This document shows positions 17,192 through 25,817 of a DNA stretch of 64,000 nt, one piece after another. Under the pieces are notes generated by a model. That model was not told the DNA's origin, did no database searches, and was given only the letters and a program-made list of their open reading frames with translations. The position numbers and the translations under genes were made by a program. Within the stretch, counting starts at the first letter, position 1; the number at the start of each line of letters is the position of its first letter. Source of the stretch: Candidatus Aphodovivens avistercoris (GTDB lineage: Bacteria; Actinomycetota; Coriobacteriia; Coriobacteriales; Eggerthellaceae); contig DVIW01000006.1 in the NCBI GenBank assembly GCA_018710945.1, forward strand, positions 1 to 64,000, written 5' to 3'.

Positions 17192-20100
17192 ATGACGCGC
17201 TCAGAATCGACCGCCCGCGCCTTCAAGGCGATCCTCGCCGTGCTGGCCGCAGCCCTTATCGCAACCGCTTTCGCCTTCGCCGCTCGCGCCTGGGCGACAG
17301 AGGATGGCCAGGCCGCAGCACAGGCGGAAGGCGCCGGCTCCGAGGACGCCGAAACCGGCGGCGTGGGCGGATCGTGGCACGACTGGAACCCCGATCCCGG
17401 CGACACGGTCAACATCTCGGACGCAAACTGGAACACCACGATCACCTTCTCCAAGCCGGGCACTTACCGCCTCACCGGGAGCAGCACAAACGTGTGCGTC
17501 GTGGTGGATCCAGGACAGGGCGAGGAGATCACCCTGATGCTCGCCGACGGACTGCGCATCGATCCGGGCATCTCGGCCAACGTAGGCGTCCGAGCATCGG
17601 CGATCGAGATCGTCGAGCGCGACGAAGCCACCGTAAGGCTCGTCTCGGAGGCGGGCGCGAGCTCATACTTCGGCAGCTACCTGCTGGCCCCGGCCATCCG
17701 CAAGTCGGGCACGCAAACCCAGCTCGTCTTCGAAACCGCAAATTCGAGCAATCCCGGCACCATCACCGCGCGCTCGAGCAACACGAGCTTGAGCGCCGGC
17801 ATCGGCACGGTCCCCTATGCGGCCCTTTCCAACCCCGCCCCTGCGGGCAACATGGTGTTCAGCAGCGGCAAAGTCGTGGCGGAAGGCGGCCTTGGCGGCG
17901 CGGGCATCGGCGGCGGAAACAACTGCGGCGCAAAGCTCATCTCGATCACCGGCGGCGAGGTCATAGCCACAGGCGGCGGTGCGGGCATCGGCGGCGGCGC
18001 GGGCGGCGGGGCGAGCAACATCACCATTTCGGGCGGCACCATCACGGCCACCGGCAGCGGCGGCGCGGGCATCGGCAGCGGGAGCATGGCCTCCAACCGC
18101 AACAAATCCTTCGCTGACTGGATCTCCATCAGCGGCGGCACCGTCACCGCCACCTCCACCTACGAGAACGGCAGCGGCATCGGAGCGGGAGACTTCCTCG
18201 TGCGCACCGACTACATCTACGTCTACGGCGGAACGGTAACCGCCAAGGGCGGCAACGGTGAGCATTCGGCGGGAATCGGAGGGGGCTACCCCGACACATA
18301 CGACGCCCCCTCCTCCGGCGTCACCAGCATCAAAATATACGGCGGGGTCATCGACGCCGAGGGCAGCGCGGTTGGAATCGGCACCGTTAGCGACAAGGGA
18401 GATGCAGGATTGACCAGCATCTCCATCTACGGCGGAACCATCAAGGCGAACGGCATGTATTCCAACGTCGACATCGGAGACGCCACCCATAGCAGCAGCG
18501 GCACCGTGATGATCTGCGGCGGGTCGATCGATTGCGACAGCATCGCAGGTCGGGTCACCGATTCGCAGGCGTGCGAGATAAGGCGAACCGTCGTCCAGCT
18601 CGAAGGCGCCGACGAAGGCGTGCGCGTAACCAGCTTGGATGTTTCCCGCGCCTCCGGGGCGGGCCTGCATAGGCCCTTCGGCGCAAATGACGTGCTGACG
18701 TCCGAAGACGGCAAGCTGTACCTGTGGATATGCTCGAAATCGACCGTCGTGGGGGCAACGGACGAGAACTTGGAAGTCTACAGCGGACGCATCCACGGCG
18801 TGAGGGACCGAGAGGGCGTGCTGCACAAACGCCCGGGGATCGTGCTGGATAAGAACGGCGGCAACGCCAACGGCAGCGCCAACGCCGTATCGCTCGCCGG
18901 TTCGTTGGACATCCTCTCCGCGCCCACCGGCCCCGACGGCTGGACGATCGGCGGGTACGGAACCACCCCCAACCCCACCGACGAGGGCGCGCGCAAGGTG
19001 GCGAACGCCGACGGCAGCCTGCTCATCAACGTGGACGGGTACACCGACGAGAACGGCAGGTGGATCTACCAGAAGACGAGCTCGGATCAGCTGAGGCTCT
19101 ACACCTGGTGGTACAAGCCGCACTACTACGTCGCCTACAACGCCAACGTCCCCGACACGGCGAGCACGCAGGCGAGCGGCAGGATGACCGCGCAAAACGT
19201 TGCGGTCGATGCGACGTTCAACCTCAAGGAGAACGGGTACAGCCTGCCCGGGTACACGTTCGCGGGATGGAACACGGCGGCGGACGGCAGCGGCGCCAAC
19301 TACGCTGCGGGACAGGAGGTTTCGAACCTCGCCACCGACGACGGGGCAACCGTCGTCCTGTACGCGCAATGGAAGCCGCTGGGTTATGAGGTGACGCTGC
19401 GCATCGAGGATCCCGATAGCGGATCCGCCTCCATCCAAACCATCGACGCCAAGTTCGACCAGCAGTTCGCCCTCTCGTGGAACGGGGCGGTTCCCGGCGG
19501 CGGAGCGATCGTGGGTTGGAGCGGGCTCGCGCTCGGGTCCTTCTACCCCGACGGAACCTCGGCGACGAACCTTTGCACGCTCAACGAAGACGGAACGGTT
19601 ACGGGAGGCGCTACGTTCGACGCAGTGGTCGCCCAGGAAGGTTGCGCCTACCTCTCGGTCACGAACGACGGAGACGGCGTCTTCCTGGATCCGTCAGCCA
19701 TCACGCTGACGCAAGAGGGCGGGGCGACGTTCGCTGGGCAGTTCTCCGAATCCGGAACGCCGGGCCTCTACATCGCCCGGGGCGTTAGGGAAGGAACCTA
19801 TGCCGTTTCCATCATCGACTGGAATACCCGGGGCAAGGCTATCGAGATCGATTCCGCTGGCAACGGGACGCTGTCGCTCGAGTATTTCACCGTGACGGCG
19901 GCGGCAGACGACAACGCGAGCGCCTGGATCGTCGATCCGGCGGATCCCGGCGCGCGCGTCGGCTCTGTCGAGAAGCGCATGGCGGGCGACACGGTGACGA
20001 TCGGCGCCTCGGCGGACGAGGGCTACGCGTTCGAGAGCTGGACGGCAGGGGGCATCGCCCCGACTTGGGGCGGCGATCCGTCTCAGGCGAGCCAGACCGT

Positions 20101-21082
20101 AACGCTCAACGGGGCCGTCTCCCTAGAGGCGCACGCTGCGGCCAACGTCTACCACGTGAAGTTCGAGGCGAATGGCGGCGCGGGCACGATGGAGACGCAG
20201 GACATGGTCTACGGGGAACCCCAGGAGCTCTTCGCCAACGCGTTCTCCCGCGACGGGTACGACTTCGCCGGGTGGACGACCACACCGGAGTGGACGGGAG
20301 CGCTCTATGCCGATCTTCAAGAAGTCCAAAACCTCACCTCGGAGGACGGCGGCATGGTGACGCTCTACGCGCAGTGGAGTCCGTGGCCCTACGAAGTGCT
20401 CTTCCTTCCCAACGGCGCAGGTGGGGAAGCCGCCATGCCACCCCAGGTTATCTACCACGACGCCGAGACGGAGCTTGCACCCAACGAGTTCACCTGGGCG
20501 GATCACGGCTTCCTCGGTTGGAACACCGAGGCCGACGGCAGCGGGCAATGGTACGCCGACGGCGAGACGGTCGCCAACCTCTCCGTCGAGAGGTGGGGAC
20601 AGGTGGTTCTCTACGCCCAATGGGAGCATGACTCCTACACGGTTGAATACAACGCCAACGGAGGCACCGGCGAAATGGAGCCCCAGACCGTGCTGACCAA
20701 CTTCGGCGAGATACTGCGCTCGTGCACGTTCTCCCGCGAGGGGTACGAGTTCGCGGGTTGGAGCACCACGCCCGACGGGAGCGGAACAACCTACCAGCCC
20801 GGCGAGCAGATTTGGGACGACCTCGCGGAAGCCGGCGAGACCGTGACCCTCTACGCGCAGTGGAACGAGATCCCCGGCCCTTCGCCCGACCCCGATCCGA
20901 ATCCCGACCCATCGCCCGATCCGGATCAAGGGAACGGAAACGGCTCCGACGACCCCGGGGCAGCCAAGCCCCTCCCCCGTGCCGGCGACGCTGCAGTGCC
21001 CTTGGCAGCGGCCGTCGCAGCTGCTGCGATCGCCGCCGGAGCAGGCGCCGTCGGCGCCTGGCGCAAAAAGAGGGACGCCTGA
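17192..21082 (+). CDS. giant surface protein 1: beta-helix repeats plus InlB-type repeats, LPRAG sorting signal
   Basis: Secreted protein of 1296 residues. A Sec signal peptide covers about residues 1-36 (hydrophobic core, AWA/TE cleavage). Residues about 100-480 hold repeats of the SGGTVTA / GAGIGGG kind, like carbohydrate-binding parallel beta-helix proteins. At least four InlB-B (Listeria-Bacteroides) repeats, each ending LYAQW, lie near residues 647-730, 987-1065, 1068-1145 and 1149-1226. A Pro-Asp linker precedes LPRAG (1261-1265), a hydrophobic helix and a RKKR tail: a sortase-type cell-wall signal. The role is probably adhesion to glycans or host surfaces. Its promoter carries copy A of the duplicated block. 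The module at 730-1065 recurs in giant protein 3. Confidence 0.85.
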   Translation: MTRSESTARAFKAILAVLAAALIATAFAFAARAWATEDGQAAAQAEGAGSEDAETGGVGGSWHDWNPDPGDTVNISDANWNTTITFSKPGTYRLTGSSTNVCVVVDPGQGEEITLMLADGLRIDPGISANVGVRASAIEIVERDEATVRLVSEAGASSYFGSYLLAPAIRKSGTQTQLVFETANSSNPGTITARSSNTSLSAGIGTVPYAALSNPAPAGNMVFSSGKVVAEGGLGGAGIGGGNNCGAKLISITGGEVIATGGGAGIGGGAGGGASNITISGGTITATGSGGAGIGSGSMASNRNKSFADWISISGGTVTATSTYENGSGIGAGDFLVRTDYIYVYGGTVTAKGGNGEHSAGIGGGYPDTYDAPSSGVTSIKIYGGVIDAEGSAVGIGTVSDKGDAGLTSISIYGGTIKANGMYSNVDIGDATHSSSGTVMICGGSIDCDSIAGRVTDSQACEIRRTVVQLEGADEGVRVTSLDVSRASGAGLHRPFGANDVLTSEDGKLYLWICSKSTVVGATDENLEVYSGRIHGVRDREGVLHKRPGIVLDKNGGNANGSANAVSLAGSLDILSAPTGPDGWTIGGYGTTPNPTDEGARKVANADGSLLINVDGYTDENGRWIYQKTSSDQLRLYTWWYKPHYYVAYNANVPDTASTQASGRMTAQNVAVDATFNLKENGYSLPGYTFAGWNTAADGSGANYAAGQEVSNLATDDGATVVLYAQWKPLGYEVTLRIEDPDSGSASIQTIDAKFDQQFALSWNGAVPGGGAIVGWSGLALGSFYPDGTSATNLCTLNEDGTVTGGATFDAVVAQEGCAYLSVTNDGDGVFLDPSAITLTQEGGATFAGQFSESGTPGLYIARGVREGTYAVSIIDWNTRGKAIEIDSAGNGTLSLEYFTVTAAADDNASAWIVDPADPGARVGSVEKRMAGDTVTIGASADEGYAFESWTAGGIAPTWGGDPSQASQTVTLNGAVSLEAHAAANVYHVKFEANGGAGTMETQDMVYGEPQELFANAFSRDGYDFAGWTTTPEWTGALYADLQEVQNLTSEDGGMVTLYAQWSPWPYEVLFLPNGAGGEAAMPPQVIYHDAETELAPNEFTWADHGFLGWNTEADGSGQWYADGETVANLSVERWGQVVLYAQWEHDSYTVEYNANGGTGEMEPQTVLTNFGEILRSCTFSREGYEFAGWSTTPDGSGTTYQPGEQIWDDLAEAGETVTLYAQWNEIPGPSPDPDPNPDPSPDPDQGNGNGSDDPGAAKPLPRAGDAAVPLAAAVAAAAIAAGAGAVGAWRKKRDA

Positions 21083-21091
21083 TCGGGGCCT

Positions 21092-21237
21092 CCGGCGGCA
21101 GCCATCTGTTCGCCAAAACGAACACATTGCGCAACCAACGGCGCAAAACGGACGTTCAGCGAGGTCGAAGCCGTATCGGCATCGCCGTTTTGACGGGAAA
21201 ACGGCAGGTATCCGCACGGTAGGTTTCCTTTACGATG
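21092..21237 (+). repeat. copy B of the ~146-bp duplicated promoter/regulatory block
   Basis: Matches copy A (16933-17078): the first 31 bp are identical and the distal AACGGCAG...TTTCCTTTACGATG segment is conserved at the same offset. The TACGAT -10-like box (21231-21236) is only 28 bp from the start codon of giant protein 2, fitting a short leader. A perfect 8-bp dyad GCCGTTTT-GACGGG-AAAACGGC lies at about 21184-21205. Confidence 0.8.
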
Positions 21238-21263
21238 CTTGGAGAACGAAAGGAGGCCACCCT

Positions 21264-24200
21264 ATGACCGATCGCGAGCCCAGCCGCCCCAACGCCCCCG
21301 CACCCGGTTCCATCCGCGCAACCTCCCCCGATCGCGCTTCGGCCCCGCGGGCGCTCACGCGACGCTCCTTCCTGATGGGTGGAGGAGCCACCGTCGCCGC
21401 CATCATGCTGCCCTGCCTGGGCGTCTTCAACGGCAAGCGCGCCTACGCGCTCGACCCGGATGCCAAATCCGACGGCGGCGACCCCACCACTCAGTTCGTC
21501 GTGCTTTCCGCCAACGAGATAGGCCTGGCGGTATACGATGTGGACGCTCAGGGCAAAAACGCCCCAGTGCCAGGAGCGAAAGTGGTCATCACCGCCGCAA
21601 GCGACTCGTCCCAGCGACTTGAGGCCGTAGCCGACAACCTGGGCGCCGTGGTGTTCGACATCCGCAGCTTGGGAGCCACTGTCGACTTAGGACCCGATGG
21701 CGTGCGCTACCGTTTCGAGGGATCGGTCACCGTGTCCAACGGCAATGGCTATCGCATCTGCACGCTCACCAAAATCCGTGTGGATTCCGGCACGGCGATG
21801 GCGTTGCCCTGCTGCAAGATCGACGACCCCTCCATCCCCTACTTCGAATACCTGTCGTTCAACGGTTGGGACATGCAGTACTGCGACTGCGAGGCGCTGC
21901 GCACCGGAGCCGCCTACAACCCCGTCCCCATCACAGGCAAGCTGCACATGGCGGGCACGCAGGCCGTGGAGGTGTCGTTCTGGGCGCGCACGACCGACGA
22001 TGCGCGCAAGCTCGACGGCAAAGCGCTTTTCACGACGACCGTCAACGTGAAGGGCGGCTCGGGGACGTTCAAACGCAGCGACCTGTTCTTGAAGCTGGAG
22101 CCGCCCTCCGACGCACTTCTGCCCAAAGACCGCAGCTTCGAAGTGCACGTGAAGGCGGGCGGCACCACCTACGTGTTCCCGACGAAGCTTTCCGCGCACG
22201 ATTCGCCGATACCGTTCAAGACGGGCAACGCCAACGTGGTGCCGGAGGTGTCTTTCGGGCAAGCGGGCTCGTCGGCGAACATCTTCACGCTGCCGTCGTC
22301 GTTCCCGGCGGTGCTAAGGGGCTCGAGCCTCACCTGCTGGGTACCCACCTTCCCCCTCCAGTTCTACCTAAACCCGCTTGGATACTTCTTTCTGGGGGGC
22401 GGAATCTGCATCTCCAAGGAAGGCCAAGGCATCGAGGGGTTCAAGCAGGAAGGCTTCGCGAACGAGACCCGCAAGAGCTTCGACCAGCAATTCGGCGAGC
22501 TCGTGGAACGCTGGAACAGCAAGTACGACGCGTACCAAAACATGCGGAGGGGAACCAACCCCGGCACCACGAACAAATTCGGCCATCAGTTCTCCAGCAA
22601 AATCGGCATATCGTTCGCGCTCCAAGCCTACATCTCGGCGCAGTGCAACGTCCTAGAAAACCCAAGCGACATGAAATTCACCGGCGTCATGGCGGCCATC
22701 GTCGACGCCTACGCGTTCGCCCACCTGTGCCAGCAGTTCACCATCGGGCCGGTTCCCTTCTTCATCGCGCTCAACATCTCACTCGATACGCGGCTGTTGT
22801 CCCTCTACGCCTCCTGCGAGTCCCCGGCGGGAGACCCCCTCAAGATCAGCCTCGTTCCCTCGGCAACCGGCGCGGCGGTCGTAGCCACCTTCGCCATATC
22901 GCCAAGCATAGGCCTCGGACTGGACGGCGTGCTGGCGGTGTCGCTGTGCGGAACCGGCCAGATATCCACCTACATCGGCCTGATCTCATGCGAAACGACG
23001 CTATCGAGCCCGCGACACGTCGTGGTGAGCGCATCGCTTTCCCTCGACCTGGTGCTTCAGGCGCTTATATTCAAATGGAGCGGCAACATCTGGTCGGAGG
23101 ACTGGCCCCGGCTCTACGACAACTGGAAGGCCGACGGCAACGATGCGATCGAAGGCACCTCGATAGCGTCCTGCCCGACCCATCTGGCGCTCGGAGTCGA
23201 TACCGACGGCAAGGGCATCTACTCCAACGAAGAGCCCGCAGCCCTTGCCGCAGCAGCCGCCAACGGCGACGAGGTCATCTCTCTTGCGGAGTTTGGAAAG
23301 CTTGCCACCATCGTCACCTCCGACGAGCTGCTGAGGACGAAGGAGGCGACGGCGACGGCGGTCGCCGGGTTCCAAGCCGCGCCTGCTTCCGACCCCGTGG
23401 AGATCGGCGGCGGCCTGCACGCCACCCCGATGAGCGTCGCCGACCTTGATGCCGAGGACGCCCTTGGCGAAGGCGCCGACGGCTACCAATATGCGGATGC
23501 CGGCGAGGATCCCGCAGGCGTCTGCAACGGCATCGCCGCCGTGGGCGGGATCGCGGAGGCAGGCGGCGTGCTGCCGGATAAAGACGTCAGGATCATCAGC
23601 AAGTCGTTCAGCAATCCGCGCGAGAAGGTCGTCGTCTACAACGGCGCGACCATCCTATTCAGGCTCGCGAACGTCGAATACGAAGTGAACGGCGCGCACG
23701 TGGGTCGCCCGCGTCTGGTCGCCCAGGTCTACAACGATGCAACGGGGCACTGGGGCCGCCCGAAAGTGCTCGACATTCCCGTCACGGTTCCGAATATCGA
23801 TCGCGCCGATATGTTCGACTGCGATTTCGACGTGAGCATGCAGACTAATTCGAATCCCTCTTCGCATCTGTACCAAGGAATCTACGTGAGCCTGGTAAGC
23901 ACCCTGCGCCAGAACGGGGATGGCACCTCGTTCTTCAGCGCCGCCTGCGCCCCGGTGCTCACGGTTGCCGTGTTCAACCGCGACCTGCGCCGTCTGTCCT
24001 CGGTCATGTGGCGCGACGCCCCGGATGCCACGCAGGCAGGCGCCTATGCGATCACCTGCCCGCGCGTGACGACGGTCGAGCGCAACGGCAACCCCTTCTG
24101 CATCGCGATGGCGTACCTGCGCCACGCCGCCGGCAACACGCAGGACGTATTCGGCTCAAACGCGAGCACCACCTGCTGCATCGCCATACCCATGGCGGCC

Positions 24201-25727
24201 AACCTCGTCCATGCCTCCAGCCTCCAGGTCGCGCCCACGACAAGCAATCTGACCATTTCGAGCATCAAGTCGGCTCCCGCGCAAACCGACGACGATACGG
24301 CGTCCGCCGCGTTCAGCCTGTACTTCACCGCGGGAGGAACGCTGAGCATCACCTCGGTCACCCTAACCATAGATCCTCAGCTTGCAGCCGCTGGGCCCGA
24401 AGACGAGCTGGATGCACTGAAACAAATCGCCATCGAGTTTTCGTTCACCAACAACATCAGCGGCGTGGAAGGCGTCACCGGCATGCAGCCTTGGCCCGGG
24501 CGCTCGTCGTTCCTCATGCTTTCAAACGGGGACTTGACGGAATGCTCGTTCGATCCCTCAGTCACGGACGGGACGCTCTCCAGGCGCACCGTGGGCCCCT
24601 CGCGCGCCAAGCTAAGCGCGTTTCGGATCAGCGACAACGGCAACGTGCTGTTCTTCACCGAGAACAAGGAGGGTAAAAGCGGGCAGAACTTCGACGATGC
24701 GGGCGAACCCACCGACGCTCAAACCGAAACGCGCCACCGCATCATGGCGAGCATCTACGTTGACGGACTGTTCTCCGAACCGTTCGTTCTGGGGCAGACC
24801 GCGCACGCGCTCGACTCCATCGCCGGAGTGTCGGGGCACAGCAGTTACACGTTCATCACCTCCAGCATCATAGACATGGCCAGCAGCATGGCGGACATGT
24901 ACTACGTGGACATCCCCATCGTCGCCACAGCGACGACGCTGGGCTTCGCGGCGGAAAGCGTCTTCACCCTTCAAGGCGAGGAAGCCTCGTTCACCTTGGT
25001 GCTGCGCAACGACGGCAACGTCATCCTAACAGGCTGCCGGGCGACGCTGGTCGATGCGGACACCGGCGAAAATGCGGACAGCGTCCTGCTGAGCTTCGCA
25101 GCCGAGAACCTGTGCGCCTCGGCGTGGAACCCCGAGCTTTTCGACGACACCACCGAAGAGGACATCGCCGCAACCAAGGCGTACACCGACGATGCGGTGG
25201 CAGCGGCGCTGGAAGCAGCCGGCATCGAAGGAACCCACCTGCTTGCAGACCCCGCTGAAGCCGGCGTGCTTCTCCCAGGAAAAACCGCACAGTACCGGGT
25301 TACGTTCACGGTACCGGCCAACTGGCATGGCACGAAGAACGTCTACGCCGCTCTGAGCGAGTTCAGCTACAAGACAGTCGTATCGGCGGCACCCGACGGC
25401 GAGGAGGTGCGCCCGCTTGACCACCAGGCACCCAGCGACGATCTCCCGCGCGCCGAGTTTGCCGTGCAGGCGAGCGACGAACCCTTCGACCCCGGGCTGA
25501 GCGCGCCGACAATCGGGGTTGTCACAGACGACGGAAACGAGACCCCTTCCGAGGGCGGCGAAGACGGCACGGGCACTTTGGCGGGGCTTGCCACCACTGG
25601 CGACGGCACGGGGCTGGGCATGCTCGGGCTTGCGGCGGGCGCAGCAGCGGCGGCGTTCACCGCGTACAGCGCCCGGCGGACGGCGCTGGCGCGCGAGAGG
25701 AAGGACGCGCCCGACGACAGGCCATGA
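21264..25727 (+). CDS. giant surface protein 2: twin-arginine leader and LATTG sorting signal
   Basis: Protein of 1487 residues whose function I do not recognise. The leader has TRRSFLMGGG (RR at 33-34) and a hydrophobic core ending near AYALD, a Tat signal, unlike the Sec-type leaders of its two neighbours. Residues about 75-150 look like an Ig/CnaB-like fold (PVPGAKVVITA...). The C-terminal third includes a fold with FTLVLRNDGNVILTGC, as in extracellular domain repeats. LATTG (1442-1446), a hydrophobic helix and a basic tail form a class-E-like sortase signal. The start at 21264 has AAGGAGG upstream; the longer frame back to 20979 would overlap protein 1. It is followed after 90 bp by giant protein 3, possibly co-transcribed. 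Confidence 0.8.
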   Translation: MTDREPSRPNAPAPGSIRATSPDRASAPRALTRRSFLMGGGATVAAIMLPCLGVFNGKRAYALDPDAKSDGGDPTTQFVVLSANEIGLAVYDVDAQGKNAPVPGAKVVITAASDSSQRLEAVADNLGAVVFDIRSLGATVDLGPDGVRYRFEGSVTVSNGNGYRICTLTKIRVDSGTAMALPCCKIDDPSIPYFEYLSFNGWDMQYCDCEALRTGAAYNPVPITGKLHMAGTQAVEVSFWARTTDDARKLDGKALFTTTVNVKGGSGTFKRSDLFLKLEPPSDALLPKDRSFEVHVKAGGTTYVFPTKLSAHDSPIPFKTGNANVVPEVSFGQAGSSANIFTLPSSFPAVLRGSSLTCWVPTFPLQFYLNPLGYFFLGGGICISKEGQGIEGFKQEGFANETRKSFDQQFGELVERWNSKYDAYQNMRRGTNPGTTNKFGHQFSSKIGISFALQAYISAQCNVLENPSDMKFTGVMAAIVDAYAFAHLCQQFTIGPVPFFIALNISLDTRLLSLYASCESPAGDPLKISLVPSATGAAVVATFAISPSIGLGLDGVLAVSLCGTGQISTYIGLISCETTLSSPRHVVVSASLSLDLVLQALIFKWSGNIWSEDWPRLYDNWKADGNDAIEGTSIASCPTHLALGVDTDGKGIYSNEEPAALAAAAANGDEVISLAEFGKLATIVTSDELLRTKEATATAVAGFQAAPASDPVEIGGGLHATPMSVADLDAEDALGEGADGYQYADAGEDPAGVCNGIAAVGGIAEAGGVLPDKDVRIISKSFSNPREKVVVYNGATILFRLANVEYEVNGAHVGRPRLVAQVYNDATGHWGRPKVLDIPVTVPNIDRADMFDCDFDVSMQTNSNPSSHLYQGIYVSLVSTLRQNGDGTSFFSAACAPVLTVAVFNRDLRRLSSVMWRDAPDATQAGAYAITCPRVTTVERNGNPFCIAMAYLRHAAGNTQDVFGSNASTTCCIAIPMAANLVHASSLQVAPTTSNLTISSIKSAPAQTDDDTASAAFSLYFTAGGTLSITSVTLTIDPQLAAAGPEDELDALKQIAIEFSFTNNISGVEGVTGMQPWPGRSSFLMLSNGDLTECSFDPSVTDGTLSRRTVGPSRAKLSAFRISDNGNVLFFTENKEGKSGQNFDDAGEPTDAQTETRHRIMASIYVDGLFSEPFVLGQTAHALDSIAGVSGHSSYTFITSSIIDMASSMADMYYVDIPIVATATTLGFAAESVFTLQGEEASFTLVLRNDGNVILTGCRATLVDADTGENADSVLLSFAAENLCASAWNPELFDDTTEEDIAATKAYTDDAVAAALEAAGIEGTHLLADPAEAGVLLPGKTAQYRVTFTVPANWHGTKNVYAALSEFSYKTVVSAAPDGEEVRPLDHQAPSDDLPRAEFAVQASDEPFDPGLSAPTIGVVTDDGNETPSEGGEDGTGTLAGLATTGDGTGLGMLGLAAGAAAAAFTAYSARRTALARERKDAPDDRP

Positions 25728-25817
25728 CCGGCACCGCTGCACGGCGCGCGCAGCAGCCCAGCACCGAAGGGCTCCGGCAACCGCACGCTGAAACGCACAC
25801 TGAAACGAGGAACGCAC

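Noticed and set aside
20979-21263. Longer N terminus for giant protein 2
   Set aside because: It would overlap the end of giant protein 1 and the duplicated promoter block; the ATG at 21264 has a strong AAGGAGG site and starts a proper Tat leader.
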